Below are positions 26,016-36,029 of a stretch of 64,000 nt of DNA, in pieces. The stretch is from NCBI RefSeq assembly GCF_009826895.1, contig NZ_WUMV01000001.1:620001-684000 (forward strand), given 5' to 3'. Each line of letters opens with the position of its first letter. The stretch's first letter is position 1. The notes under the pieces were generated by a model that saw only the letters and a list, made by a program, of their open reading frames with translations, ran no database searches and had not been told where the DNA came from. Position numbers and translations under genes: made by a program. This DNA is from Stappia sediminis (lineage in GTDB: Bacteria > Pseudomonadota > Alphaproteobacteria > Rhizobiales > Stappiaceae).

Positions 26016-26220
26016 GTCAGACGCCTCCCAACTAGGCCGAATACGAAAAATCGCATCGGTTTCTGTAAATTTCGACGCTGCCTCGAAAAATAGGGCGCAA
26101 ATGAACTCAATCGATTATTACTTGTATCAATATAGTAGATTACCATAAAAACAATGTTCCGCACGAAACACTTCACCGATTAATGCATATTTCCAATTGG
26201 ATTTTCGGGCCGGAGTATCA

Positions 26221-26450
26221 TTACTTCGGCAGGCATTTGCTCAGACGCCTCTCCGACTTGGTCGTGTGGATAAACCTAATCCGCTGTCTGATCGTTGCGA
26301 GTTGAACGAAGGCGAGGAAGCTGGAAGCCGGCTTGCCGGCATCTCTAACAGGGGCTTGAAAGTGTTGTAGTCTGAGACATGTCCGCCGGTCAGGACGAAA
26401 CCAGGAGTGCGGCCCAAAAGGATTTTTGTGGCGTCGCCGCCACTCGCTCA
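26221..26450 (-). pseudogene. IS5-family transposase relic
   Basis: On the minus strand one frame gives GRTPGFVLTGGHVSDYNTF, and after a jump another gives KPASSFLAFVQLATIRQRI, both parts of an IS5-family transposase; the segment between the two is deleted. It lies in the 26016-26564 gap between the MltF-like gene and the amidohydrolases. The rest of this gap holds no recognisable gene. Confidence 0.7.
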
Positions 26451-26564
26451 GCACCCGTGCTCCCGCAGGGTGTAGAAGATTTCGTCATTCAGCTTCAGGC
26501 ATCATATTGGCGCCCGGCCATTCAGATGAACGCCAGGCGCCGCCTCTCTACGACGCCATGCGTA

Positions 26565-28280
26565 TCAGAGCCCCTCGCGGTGCCGGACGGTACCGTCCAT
26601 CATCGTCAGCTCGACCTTCGTTTTGTAAATATCGTGGGGGTCGATTTCGAAAAGATTCTGATCGAGCACGATAAGGTCGGCCAGTTTGCCCACCTCGAGC
26701 GAACCGATCCTGTCCTCCACGGCGGTGCCATAGGCCGCGCCGTAGGTGTTGGCGCGGATCGCCTCGGCCACGGACAATCTCATGCCTTCACCACCTAATA
26801 TCGGCATATCAGGCTTGCCGAGCATCTGGCGCGTCACGGCCTGGGTGATGGCGTTGAGAGGCTTGTAGTCGGCGACATAGGCAGCCGCCGGGAAATCCGA
26901 GCCCAGCGAGACATTGCCACCCGCCTCGAGGATCGCCTTGATCGGGAACAGACGCTTCATGCGTTCCGGGCCATAACGCTCGGGCGAGATCGCTCCGGTA
27001 TAGGGGTCAAGTGCCATCCACTGGCCTGTTGTATCGTAGGTGGCGTTCAGTTCCTTGAAGCGCGGATAATCGTCCGGATGCACCAAGGTCGCGTGTGATG
27101 CGACTGCCCGCCGATCCCATTCAGGGTTGGCTTCCTTCGCCAGTTCGACATAATCCAGAAACGTCCGCACCGCGAGATCCCCGAAGCAGTGACAGAGAAG
27201 GTGCAGCTTTTCCTTGTCGGCGCGCACAGCCGCGTCTTGCATCACGTCGAACGGGATAATGGGTTCCGGATCGGCGTCGGGGTTATCGGAATATGGCTCC
27301 ACAAGAAGAGCGCTGTACTTGTCGTCATCTCCATCCATGTTGATCTTGAGCGCGTTGACCTGCACGAGTCCGTCCTGGTTCTCGTCGCGCATTTTTTTCG
27401 CAATCGGCACGGGGTCTATACTGGCATCGTTCCAGTAATAGCTGCCGTAGATCCGCATCCCCAGCGTACCGTCTTCCTCGAAACCCTTGAGGATCCCGAT
27501 CGCCATGTCCTGGTCGACCCCGGCCCAGCCGAAATCATGAACGGCGGTGATACCGGCCTTGGAATACTCTGGGAACCACCTGGCCATGCCTTCGCGAATA
27601 TAATCCGCATCGATCGTGACGAACTTGTTCAGAATTTCAATCTGGGCCGGAACCTCCACAATGTATCCGGTGGGGTTGCCGTCATCGTCACGCACAAAAT
27701 AGGACGCACCCGGCACAGTGTCGGGGGTATCTTTGTCGAGCCCTGCCATTTCCATGGCCTTTGTATTGATCCAAGCGGAATGACCGTCGACCTGCCAGAG
27801 ATAGACGGGCCTGTCGGGAACGACCGCGTCGATCATCTCTGCGGTGGGTTCACCAGGTCCATACAGGTTGGGCCGGACGCCCCATCCGTTGATGAACTCC
27901 AGATCCGGATTGGCGTCTGCATACTCCTTCAGCTTGGCGAGCAACTCGTCCATGGTGTCGGTCTGCAGGTCGGGGCCGTGCAGGATGATGCCCTGCGTCG
28001 TCGTATGGAAATGCCCCTCGACGAACCCGGGCAGCATCATCCTGCCCTCGAGGTTGATCGTCTCGGTTCCGTCTCCCACCAGCGCTTCCGCGCCGGTGTC
28101 GTCGCCGACATAGACAATCTCGTTGCCGCGCACGGCAACGGCCTCAGCCCAGGAATTGTCCTTGTCGACGGTGTAGACCTTGCCGTTGGTGAACACAAAG
28201 TCCGCCGGTTGCGCAGTCTGCGCGGAGGCCACGCCAGTCGCAACAATCAGCGCTGCTATGCTGATGACAGGTCGAAACAT
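26565..28280 (-). CDS. Secreted amidohydrolase, YtcJ/Amidohydro_3 type (copy 1)
   Basis: A 571-residue protein with a signal peptide (residues 1-20, to GVASAQ). The metallo-hydrolase domain begins with the composite beta part (FVFTNGKVYTVDKD, NEIVYVGDD), has the first metal site as LPGFVEGHFHT, later metal-site His in HLLCHCFGDLAV and VASHATLVHPDD, and SLGSDFPAA with the catalytic Asp; the C-terminal LEVGKLADLIVLDQN is the family signature. Known relatives hydrolyse N-substituted amides. Substrate unknown. It is the third gene in transcription order of three tandem paralogs. Confidence 0.88.
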   Translation of the reverse strand: MFRPVISIAALIVATGVASAQTAQPADFVFTNGKVYTVDKDNSWAEAVAVRGNEIVYVGDDTGAEALVGDGTETINLEGRMMLPGFVEGHFHTTTQGIILHGPDLQTDTMDELLAKLKEYADANPDLEFINGWGVRPNLYGPGEPTAEMIDAVVPDRPVYLWQVDGHSAWINTKAMEMAGLDKDTPDTVPGASYFVRDDDGNPTGYIVEVPAQIEILNKFVTIDADYIREGMARWFPEYSKAGITAVHDFGWAGVDQDMAIGILKGFEEDGTLGMRIYGSYYWNDASIDPVPIAKKMRDENQDGLVQVNALKINMDGDDDKYSALLVEPYSDNPDADPEPIIPFDVMQDAAVRADKEKLHLLCHCFGDLAVRTFLDYVELAKEANPEWDRRAVASHATLVHPDDYPRFKELNATYDTTGQWMALDPYTGAISPERYGPERMKRLFPIKAILEAGGNVSLGSDFPAAAYVADYKPLNAITQAVTRQMLGKPDMPILGGEGMRLSVAEAIRANTYGAAYGTAVEDRIGSLEVGKLADLIVLDQNLFEIDPHDIYKTKVELTMMDGTVRHREGL

Positions 28281-28644
28281 GGAGAACTTCCCTTCATACG
28301 CTGAATAGTACTTCGCTCAATACCTCTTCCCGCCGGAGTGCCGGCGGGAAGAGGCCAATGAACGCTGCCTCTCCGACAGGCGATCCTTATCACTCCTGCC
28401 AGGGGTATCTGATGTGGGGATCGGACAGTGCCCCGGCGGCGATGGAAGGCTCGGCGTAGGTGATCTTGCTGCCTATCATTGCCTTCAAAGCAGTGCTTGT
28501 GGAGATGAGCAATTTTGAGCGATAAACACCAATCAAAGTCTTCAACTCTTCACGAATTGGAGCATGCGCCCAAGCGGTAAGCGAAGCGAATGAGTGGTAA
28601 CGCCACCCGACTTGTCGAAAATCGGGCGGCGAACTACTGAATCC
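28281..28644 (-). other. Spacer between amidohydrolase copies 2 and 1, with possible gene tail
   Basis: About 360 bp. On the minus strand a frame stays open from the stop of copy 2 down to a stop at 28391, and its end reads KAMIGSKITYAEPSIAAGAL and then DPHIRYPWQE, which looks like the C-terminus of a real protein. There is no good start codon or ribosome site, so it may be a truncated gene relic. The family was not recognised. Confidence 0.3.
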
Positions 28645-30447
28645 TTACGGCACGGTGCGGCGCGGATGCGGACGAAGCCCCCACAGGTCTTCTCGCTGGA
28701 GCCATTCGGAATTCACGTAGGTGAAGCGTCCATCCATCATCGTCGCGATCACCTCGACATCAGCCAGATCACTCGGATCTTCTTCCAACGGGTTGCGGTC
28801 CAGCACGACAAGATCGGCGAGCTTACCGACCTCCAGGCTGCCGATCTTGTCTTCCATTCGCATTTGCCAGGCCGCTTCGATCGTGTGGCTTCGGATGGCC
28901 TGCTCAATCGTCATCGGCTCCACGTTTGGCGGAAACGCCTTGGAATTCGGGTCTTCGGGCTGAACATTGGTCGTGGCGACCTCGATGACATACATGGGCG
29001 CCTGCATTACTGCCGGGGTGCTGGGGACATCGGAGGCGATGGAGACCGAGTTTCCGGCGCGGGCGAAATCCTGGTACTTTCCAAACATAGTTTCCACCCG
29101 CTTTTCGCCCAACAAACGCAGAGCATCCTTGTCGGTGTTCGACCAATCGGTGGTGAAACTGGGCGTCGCGTTGACGGGTATCTTGTTCTCGATCATCTTT
29201 TTCTGGTCGTCCGGATGAATCCAGGTGGCGTGGTGGATCGCACTGCGGGAATTCGGATCGACCTCCTTTGCCGCGATAATTCCATCAATGACAGCCCTGG
29301 CTGTGCCTGAACTGTCGCTGTGGGCGGCCCCATCGATATTCTGCTTAGCCGCTTCGACAAAAACGTCCTTGATCGTATCCGGTCTGACGTTGAATGAGCC
29401 CGTCTTGCCGGATTCATAGGGTTCGAGGAAGGGCGCAACCTCAGCGACCCAGTTGCCCTCCGGGTGGATCTTGATCGACTGTACGCGCAGCATGTCGCTG
29501 TTATACTTGTCACGCATCTTCACGGTGAAATCGATAAACCGCTTGGGGTCGGCATTTATGTTCTTGAACATAGGCTGCGGGAAGGTACGCAGGACAAGTT
29601 CGCCGTTTTCTTCCAGGCCATGAAGGTATTCGAGCGCCGCCTCGAAATCGCTTTCCATTCCACCATGCGTATCCGTGACGTTCGGCGTCACGATGCCGGT
29701 GTTCTGTACTGCTGTCAGACCGTTGCTCGCCGCGAGTGGAAAAAGCTTGTTGATGCTCTCCGGTATCATCGTATCGGCATCCCAGGCACCGATGTCGACA
29801 AAGGTTTTCATCCATTGCCCTTCGACGCCGACACCCGTCGGATTGCCATCTTCGTCGCGTTCCCAGAACGAGACGCCTTCCAACTTGTCCGGACTGTCCT
29901 TCGTTACACCGCCAGCCTCGAACGCCTTGGTGTTGAGCCAGGCATCATGGATCGTAAAGTCCAGCATGATGGCAGGACGGTCCGGGACGGCCTCGTCCAG
30001 CTCAGTCGCGAGGGGATTGCCGCCAAACTTGCCGGCGCTCCACCCCACACCGCGAATGACCTTGAGGTCCGGATTGGCCTCAGCATATTCCTTGATGGCC
30101 CGAAGCACTTCCTCCTTCGTGTCATACTCGAAGAGCTGAACGCCACCGATCGTCCAATTGGAGGAAATGAAGTGGTCATGAGCGCTGATAAAACCCGGAA
30201 GGATTGTCCGGCCCGCCAGGTCATACACCTCGACGTCGTCGCCCAGATAGGCTTTTACGCCTTCGGCATCGCCCACATAGACAATCTTGTTGCCGGCAAC
30301 AGCGACAGCTTCCGCCCACGGCTGGTCCTCGTTGACGGTGTAGACCTTGGCGTTGGTGAACACGATGTCAGCCGCCTCTTGGGCAAACGACGTCGAGGTT
30401 GCCCCTATCAGCAAAACTGAAACGGCCAAAAACTTTGAATAACGCAT
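28645..30447 (-). CDS. Secreted amidohydrolase, YtcJ/Amidohydro_3 type (copy 2)
   Basis: A 600-residue paralog of the neighbours: signal peptide (residues 1-23, to TSFAQ), IVFTNAKVYTVNED, NKIVYVGDA, first metal site LPGFISAHDHFIS (HDH), GAAHSDSSGTARAVIDGI, AIHHATWIHPDD, ASDVPSTP, and the signature LEVGKLADLVVLDRN. The start at 30447 is set by an excellent GGAGGTAATCAC ribosome site. Its C-terminus (WLQREDLWGLRPHPRR) is longer than in copies 1 and 3. It lies 107 bp from copy 3, so an operon is likely. Confidence 0.88.
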   Translation of the reverse strand: MRYSKFLAVSVLLIGATSTSFAQEAADIVFTNAKVYTVNEDQPWAEAVAVAGNKIVYVGDAEGVKAYLGDDVEVYDLAGRTILPGFISAHDHFISSNWTIGGVQLFEYDTKEEVLRAIKEYAEANPDLKVIRGVGWSAGKFGGNPLATELDEAVPDRPAIMLDFTIHDAWLNTKAFEAGGVTKDSPDKLEGVSFWERDEDGNPTGVGVEGQWMKTFVDIGAWDADTMIPESINKLFPLAASNGLTAVQNTGIVTPNVTDTHGGMESDFEAALEYLHGLEENGELVLRTFPQPMFKNINADPKRFIDFTVKMRDKYNSDMLRVQSIKIHPEGNWVAEVAPFLEPYESGKTGSFNVRPDTIKDVFVEAAKQNIDGAAHSDSSGTARAVIDGIIAAKEVDPNSRSAIHHATWIHPDDQKKMIENKIPVNATPSFTTDWSNTDKDALRLLGEKRVETMFGKYQDFARAGNSVSIASDVPSTPAVMQAPMYVIEVATTNVQPEDPNSKAFPPNVEPMTIEQAIRSHTIEAAWQMRMEDKIGSLEVGKLADLVVLDRNPLEEDPSDLADVEVIATMMDGRFTYVNSEWLQREDLWGLRPHPRRTVP

Positions 30448-30554
30448 GTGATTACCTCCGTTTCTGAACTTGTCTGTGTCGCCGCATCGCGATTGGAATG
30501 CCCGCCTGGTCAGATAACCGGCCATTGCCCACCAGAGCCCGTGCATTGCTGTGC

Positions 30555-32312
30555 CTAAAGCCCGTCGCGGTGACGGAAAGCACCGTCCATGATTGTCGCC
30601 AGAACCCTGGTCTCCAGCAGCTCTTCCGGGTCGTCGAGTTCCAGGATATTGCGGTCCAGAATCACGAAGTCAGCCAGCTTGCCCACCTCAATGGAGCCGA
30701 TCTTGTCCTCCATTCTGAGCTGCCAGGCCGGGCCGATGGTGACCGCCTTGATAGCCTGTTCAATGGTCAGATGCTGGGCGCCTGGCGGGAACGGCTTTGA
30801 AACTTCGGGGGGCTGGAGCGTACTCTTGAACGATACCGCCCCGTAGATCTGATTCAGCATGCCGACGTTGGACATCGGGGAAGATGGAGAGTCGGCGGAT
30901 ATGCTGAGCATCCTCCAGTCTGCGTCCGCGGCCTTGGCGTATTGCCCGACATAGTTGAGCACCCGTTCCCCGCCTAGCAGCTTCTTGTAGTCCGTATCCT
31001 GCCCGGCCCAATCGGTCGAGAAGATTGGCGTGACATTGACAGGGATGCGGTTGTCGATCACGCGCTGCTGGTCATCCGGGTGGACGATCTGGAAATGGTG
31101 GATGGCATTGCGTTCGTCGGTGTTGCCGGCTTCACGCGAGGCCAGGATGGCGTCGATCATCCCGCGCACGGTTGCAGATCCCTCGGCATGCGAGACGACA
31201 TCGAGCCCCTGGGCATTGGCCGCCAGCACCACCTCCTTCATCAGGTCTGGAGACACGACCGAAGCGCCGTAATTGTCCGTTCCCTCGAACGGTTCCAGCA
31301 TCAGGACGCCCATGCCGGACCACGTGCCTTCGGGATGCAGCTTGATGCCGTGCACCCGGACCATATCGCCTTTGTAGCGATCCGCCATGTCGCGGACGCG
31401 CTCCGCGAATTCCACCGGATCGGCCGATACGTCCTTGTAGCTGGGGGATACGAAGGTACGTATCGGCAACTCGCCTGCTTCGTTGGCTGCCGTCAGGATC
31501 TTCATCGTCGTTTCGGCATCCTTGAACATGCCGGGCGCATTGGTGACGTTGGGTGTCACGATCTGCGGCACGAGAACCGTCGTCATGCCGCCGGCGGCCG
31601 CCTGGGCCTGAAGCTTGGCGCGGCTTTCGCTGATCATCTTCTCGGCATCCCAGGCGACCGGGATATATGCGGCAAACCAGGCGCCCTCCATACCGACGCC
31701 AGTGGGATTGCCCTCCTCGTCGCGAACCCAGTAGTTCACGCCGGGCGTGGGATCGGGGGTGTCCTTGGTGATGTTGCCCGCTTCCAGAGCCTTTGTATTC
31801 AGCCATGCATTGTGAAGCGTCCAATCGATGATGAGCGCGACCTTGTCCGGCACGATTTCATCAAGCTCGGCCGCAGTCGGGATGCCGCCCATCAACCCCG
31901 GATTATAGCCCTGCCCCAGAACGATCGGGAGATCGGGGTTGGCCTCCACATAGTCGCGGATAAGCTGAAGGGTCTCTTCCTTGTTCGTGGCGCTGTTCAG
32001 GTCGACGCCCTGGTTCACCCATGCCGCGCCGATGATATGGTCGTGCGTACTGACGTAGCCCGGCAGGACCATCTTACCCGCCAGATCGACAATTTCGGTT
32101 CCGTCCCCGGCGTAGGCTCTGGCATCTTCTGCGGAGCCGACAAACACGATTTCATTGCCGCGCACCGCAATCGCTTCGGCTTTCGGCTGGCCCTCGTTGA
32201 CCGTATAGACGAAACCGTTCGTCAAGAGGAGGTCCGCCGCCTCCTGTGACTGCGAGGCCGACATTGTTGCAAGCAGCATCATCGATGCAGTCAGTAAACC
32301 CAAGTATCGCAT
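30555..32312 (-). CDS. Secreted amidohydrolase, YtcJ/Amidohydro_3 type (copy 3)
   Basis: A 585-residue paralog and the first gene in transcription order. Signal peptide (residues 1-22, to ASQSQ), LLLTNGFVYTVNEG, NEIVFVGSA, first metal site LPGYVSTHDHIIG (HDH), DVVSHAEGSATVRGMIDAI, AIHHFQIVHPDD, and the signature IEVGKLADFVILDRN; the last residues AFRHRDGL match the RHREGL end of copy 1. The ribosome site GGAGGTAATTAC is nearly identical to that of copy 2, so copies 2 and 3 share a recent duplication including the leader. Confidence 0.88.
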   Translation of the reverse strand: MRYLGLLTASMMLLATMSASQSQEAADLLLTNGFVYTVNEGQPKAEAIAVRGNEIVFVGSAEDARAYAGDGTEIVDLAGKMVLPGYVSTHDHIIGAAWVNQGVDLNSATNKEETLQLIRDYVEANPDLPIVLGQGYNPGLMGGIPTAAELDEIVPDKVALIIDWTLHNAWLNTKALEAGNITKDTPDPTPGVNYWVRDEEGNPTGVGMEGAWFAAYIPVAWDAEKMISESRAKLQAQAAAGGMTTVLVPQIVTPNVTNAPGMFKDAETTMKILTAANEAGELPIRTFVSPSYKDVSADPVEFAERVRDMADRYKGDMVRVHGIKLHPEGTWSGMGVLMLEPFEGTDNYGASVVSPDLMKEVVLAANAQGLDVVSHAEGSATVRGMIDAILASREAGNTDERNAIHHFQIVHPDDQQRVIDNRIPVNVTPIFSTDWAGQDTDYKKLLGGERVLNYVGQYAKAADADWRMLSISADSPSSPMSNVGMLNQIYGAVSFKSTLQPPEVSKPFPPGAQHLTIEQAIKAVTIGPAWQLRMEDKIGSIEVGKLADFVILDRNILELDDPEELLETRVLATIMDGAFRHRDGL

Positions 32313-32682
32313 GTAATTACCTCCTGCACTGACGCTTTCTGTTTCGTGATGTGCAATGCGTCTCACCACCGCTCTCGCGCGTTGCAACGGGCATGGAAAC
32401 CGGCCGGCCCGGGCGCTTGATCGCTCCGGGTCCTTCTTGAGCGTTGGACCGGCAAGTCGCCGGGTCCTCGATCCGGCGACACTCATGCGCAGATCAATCG
32501 GCCTGCGCTTCAGGCCATCTTGCACGAAAAACTAACGTTACGTAAATATCCGTACGAACCTAGCCCTAAAATCGCAAAATCGGGCTCAGGAAGGCAGCAA
32601 GGGAAGCCTGATCGCTGTTGGCGATATCCGCCGCTGGGTCGGAGACAGCGAAACGGCCTGCCGGGCGTAAGGCATTTGCGCT

Positions 32683-33000
32683 TCAGTCGGTCCCGTTCTC
32701 AACGGACGTGCCGAAGATGACAATGGCGAGGCTGACGAGCGAAAGGCATGAATAGAACGCGAAGCGGAAGGAAACGCCTTCTTTCCTTGTCAGGATCGCC
32801 GCGATAACCGCCTGCAGGCAGTAGTACATCGCGAAAGCCTTGGATGCGTAGTTGATGATCTGGAACACGCTGGAAGGCTAGGTAATTGCCAGTCCTATAG
32901 CCACGAAAATCGCAAATCCACCCGCTACTGCCATTCAGCGCTGTGCAGCCATGACAGAGAAGAGGCGTTCTCGGTTGTTCTGGAGATAGGGTCCGATGTC
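32683..33000 (-). pseudogene. Decayed membrane-protein gene, C-terminal part
   Basis: Within the 860-bp gap between amidohydrolase copy 3 and the recombinases the minus strand encodes, across frameshifts, GPYLQNNRERLFSVMAAQR, then VAGGFAIFVAIGLAIT, and then FQIINYASKAFAMYYCLQA through LSLVSLAIVIFGTSVENGTD. These look like the last three hydrophobic segments of one membrane protein. The order is kept but stop codons and shifts separate them. No function assigned. Confidence 0.55.
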
Positions 33001-33172
33001 TATTTTCGGCATATTGGCGACCTGCGATCGCCGGGCTTGCATGCCATTTTCCCACCCGAACGGAATTTATTTGCACCTCAGCTGGGATCCGTTTTCCCAA
33101 CTACCCGGGTCTCTCACAAGCAGATGTTCCAACGTCCGAGATCGATGCGGTTGCTTGCTGGCGCCATGCACT

Positions 33173-34231
33173 TCAGTCGCCTTCGCCGTCGCCATCCTCG
33201 ATGCTCACGACGAACCCGCCGAGCAAGCACTCGTAGGCGCGTGCGGCCTCGACCATGGCGCCCTTGTTGTAATGCGCCTCGGTGATCTTCGGGTCGGCGT
33301 GCTGGAGGGTTGCGGAGGCGATCCCCATGCGCTCGCCGGCCTCGGAAGCGACGAGCTGGACGGCGCAGTCGCGGAAGAGGTGCGGATAAATGGCGCGCCC
33401 CAGGGACGCCCTGGTCGTGCGGGCGATGGCGCCTTCCACGCCAAGGTATGAGAGCGGCGCGCCGCCGCGCCCGATCCAGAAGCCGGGACTGGTGGCGTTC
33501 AGGACCGTCTCGCGCAGTTCGAGCCAGGTGGCAATGCGGGGCGCGAGGAAGGCGGGAACGGGTCTTTCGTCGTGACGGTTGGTCTTGGTCTCCGAGGCCG
33601 GCAGCACGATCCGCCAAGCGCCGTCGATGTCGCGGATCTGGCGGCCCAGGCTGAGGCTTGCGAGGTTCTTCAGGCGGATCGGGCAGCAGCCGAGCAGCGC
33701 GACCATGAGGCCGTCGCGGTAGCGGGTGGCGGCATTGACGGACCCGGCACGCGCAGTGGCTTGGTTTTCCTGCATACGGGTCAATCCCGCCTCGACCAGA
33801 AGCCGGGCATTGACAATGCGGTCGTGCTTCGGATGCGGGACCTTTTCCAGGTCGAGGTCGCGTTCGATCTCGCGCAACCAGCCGAAGTCGGTAGTCGGCG
33901 CGAGGATCACGGCGAAGCGACGGATCTTGTAGATGGTCCCGTGACACGTCACCGAGCTCACGCGGGCGCGAAGTTCCTCGAGGAAGGGATCGAGAATATC
34001 CGGGCGGACGTGGGCCGCCGCAGGCGCTGCAAGGTCCAGGCCGCCGGTACGCTCGCAGAAGTCGAGCAGATAGCCGTAGCGGCGCGCGAGATCGGCCCGG
34101 GTGATCGGCTTGAGCTGGGACGCGCACCCACCTCGGGCAAGCCGCTCGCCCGGCCGGCAGGCGCCCTGCCACGCCCGACGATCGGCTTCGGGCCACAGGT
34201 TTGGAGGCAGCGAGCGGACGGGGCGATCCAT
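33173..34231 (-). CDS. Tyrosine recombinase, second of a coupled pair
   Basis: A 352-residue tyrosine recombinase. The catalytic domain shows the first Arg in CCPIRLKNLASL, the HxxR box in YPHLFRDCAV, and the tail TLQHADPKITEAHYNKG with the nucleophilic Tyr. The usual LGH before the Tyr box is LQH. It starts 2 bp after the stop of the larger recombinase gene, so the two are translationally coupled. Such coupled pairs occur in elements that need two recombinases acting together (Tn554-like or RIT-like), but no third partner is seen here. An acidic tail (SIEDGDGEGD) follows the catalytic domain. Confidence 0.85.
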   Translation of the reverse strand: MDRPVRSLPPNLWPEADRRAWQGACRPGERLARGGCASQLKPITRADLARRYGYLLDFCERTGGLDLAAPAAAHVRPDILDPFLEELRARVSSVTCHGTIYKIRRFAVILAPTTDFGWLREIERDLDLEKVPHPKHDRIVNARLLVEAGLTRMQENQATARAGSVNAATRYRDGLMVALLGCCPIRLKNLASLSLGRQIRDIDGAWRIVLPASETKTNRHDERPVPAFLAPRIATWLELRETVLNATSPGFWIGRGGAPLSYLGVEGAIARTTRASLGRAIYPHLFRDCAVQLVASEAGERMGIASATLQHADPKITEAHYNKGAMVEAARAYECLLGGFVVSIEDGDGEGD

Positions 34232-34233
34232 CG

Positions 34234-35973
34234 TCAGCGCCCCTTGCGGCTGTTCGACAGGGTCCGCCGCCGAGCCCGACCGGATGCCTGCTCTCCGGCG
34301 CGCTGCCTGAGGCCGTGCTCGATCAACTCGCCGTACTGGCGCGTCGCTTCCGCCGTCTCCAGGCCGACGTAGAAGTTCATCGTCGTCTGGATGTTGCGGT
34401 GGCCGAGAATGCGGCGGACGAGCTCATAGTTGCCTGGCGCCCCGCGCAGGATGATCGCGGCGGCCGCGTGGCGGAACTGGTGCGGCGTGATCTTCAACCC
34501 GATCGTCTTCCAGATGCGCAGCGCGATCTGGTCGGCGAGCGTCTTCTGGTCCTTCCGATCCCGCCCTTCCCCGGGGTAGAGATAATCGTGGTTTGCCCCG
34601 CGCATGAGCTTCGGACGGAAGATGTGGATGTATTCATCAATCAGCGCGCTCGTTTCCTTCGACAGCGGGAACTCCAGCGGAACGTTGTTCTTCACCTCCG
34701 AAAAGGGAAAGACCAGCCAGTACGGCGCGTTCGGACCGTCCGGCCGGGTCAGGTGATGACCGATGCGCCCGGAGACATGGTTCGCCATGCGTGCCGGCGC
34801 CACCGTGAGGAGGCGGATGGCGACTGCCATCTGTGCGGTCACCGCCGCCTTGACCGGCGAGCGCGCAAGATCCGCCCTTGCCTCGGCCATCAGCCGGTCG
34901 GGGAGCCCGGCAACCTCCGCCCAGACGTCGGAGCCCAGCACCTTGCGAATGACGTCCATGTTCTTCGCCGTCATCTTCGGCGGACGACACTCGTCGAGCC
35001 GGTCACGAAGGTCCTTCAGCCGCTCCATCTCGTCCGGCGTGAGCCCCTCGCACGCATGCGCCACCGCGACGATGAAGAAGGCGAGATCGATTGTGTAGAC
35101 CGACGGCTCATCGCCGTCCTTGTGCCAGTAGGCGTCTAGAATCTTCTCGACCACATCGGGCTGGCAGAGGAGGTCGAGACCGGTGAGCGAGGAAAGCGGC
35201 ACACCTTCGCGCACGGCCATGCGCACCATGGCGCCGATCTTGCGGCGGGCGAGATCGGCTGTCCCGTCCGACCAGCCTCTATACCGCTTGCCGTTCGCGC
35301 CGCGGTGGGGGCGGGTCATCTTTTCAAGATACGCCTCGATGTCAGCGGCAAGCCCGTCCGGGAAGTCCGCGTCCTTCGGCCCGGACATGCGGTCCGCAAT
35401 CGGCGGCTCTGCGAGACGGGTCTCGGGCCAGCCGGGCACGGTCTCAACACAGGCGTTCCACGCCCGTACCAGCGACCGACGCCGGCTGGCGGAAAAGACA
35501 TCGAACGAGGTTTCCGCGCGATAGGCAGCATAGGCGTCGAGATGCGCATCACGCACCTCTTCGGGCGCGACGCCCGCGGCCGACAGATACCGCAGGAAAG
35601 GCGACAGATGCGACCGGTCCCGAAACCCTTCGACACCGTTCCACGGCCCCTGCCAGGCCGGCGACAGCGGCGCGCCACGCCGCGTGGTGACACCGAGATC
35701 GAGCCCCCACTTCAACGCCGCCGCCGCGTTCGAGCGATGGTTCGCAAAGGTCTTGGCGTTGACGCCGAGCCGTTCCGGGTGCAGGCGCCGTACCTGCTGT
35801 GCGATCGCGCTGGCGCGGGCCGGGATTGTTTCCGGCGGCCGGCCCAGGTATCCCGCCATCTGCCTCAGCGAGGAGGTCCAATGCGCTGCCTTGCTCCCGA
35901 GCGTCGCGCGTTCTGCCTCAATGCGGGCGATCAGGTCGGCGAAGGACGGCTCACCGATGACGAATTTTTCCAT
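34234..35973 (-). CDS. Large tyrosine recombinase, first of a coupled pair
   Basis: A 579-residue protein, longer than typical phage integrases because of an extended N-terminal region (about 360 residues) before the catalytic domain. Catalytic boxes: first Arg in TVAPARMANHVSG, HxxR in ITPHQFRHAAAAI, and LGHRNIQTTMNFYVGL with the Tyr nucleophile. The tail is very basic (RARRRTLSNSRKGR). It is the promoter-proximal gene of the pair. A very AT-rich 250-bp segment with an inverted repeat lies directly upstream and may be its control or recombination site. Confidence 0.88.
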   Translation of the reverse strand: MEKFVIGEPSFADLIARIEAERATLGSKAAHWTSSLRQMAGYLGRPPETIPARASAIAQQVRRLHPERLGVNAKTFANHRSNAAAALKWGLDLGVTTRRGAPLSPAWQGPWNGVEGFRDRSHLSPFLRYLSAAGVAPEEVRDAHLDAYAAYRAETSFDVFSASRRRSLVRAWNACVETVPGWPETRLAEPPIADRMSGPKDADFPDGLAADIEAYLEKMTRPHRGANGKRYRGWSDGTADLARRKIGAMVRMAVREGVPLSSLTGLDLLCQPDVVEKILDAYWHKDGDEPSVYTIDLAFFIVAVAHACEGLTPDEMERLKDLRDRLDECRPPKMTAKNMDVIRKVLGSDVWAEVAGLPDRLMAEARADLARSPVKAAVTAQMAVAIRLLTVAPARMANHVSGRIGHHLTRPDGPNAPYWLVFPFSEVKNNVPLEFPLSKETSALIDEYIHIFRPKLMRGANHDYLYPGEGRDRKDQKTLADQIALRIWKTIGLKITPHQFRHAAAAIILRGAPGNYELVRRILGHRNIQTTMNFYVGLETAEATRQYGELIEHGLRQRAGEQASGRARRRTLSNSRKGR

Positions 35974-36029
35974 CTTCGTTCCACTCTCCGGTTCGGCTTC
36001 GGGACGGATTCCCTTCGCACGGTGTAGTC

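Noticed and set aside
31080..32249. 389-codon plus-strand frame over amidohydrolase copy 3
   Set aside because: Antisense shadow; similar antisense frames occur over copies 1 and 2, as expected from paralogous codons.
33173..35973. Full RIT element (three recombinases in a trio)
   Set aside because: Only two coupled recombinases are present; the third nearby integrase is of a different type and separated by three genes.
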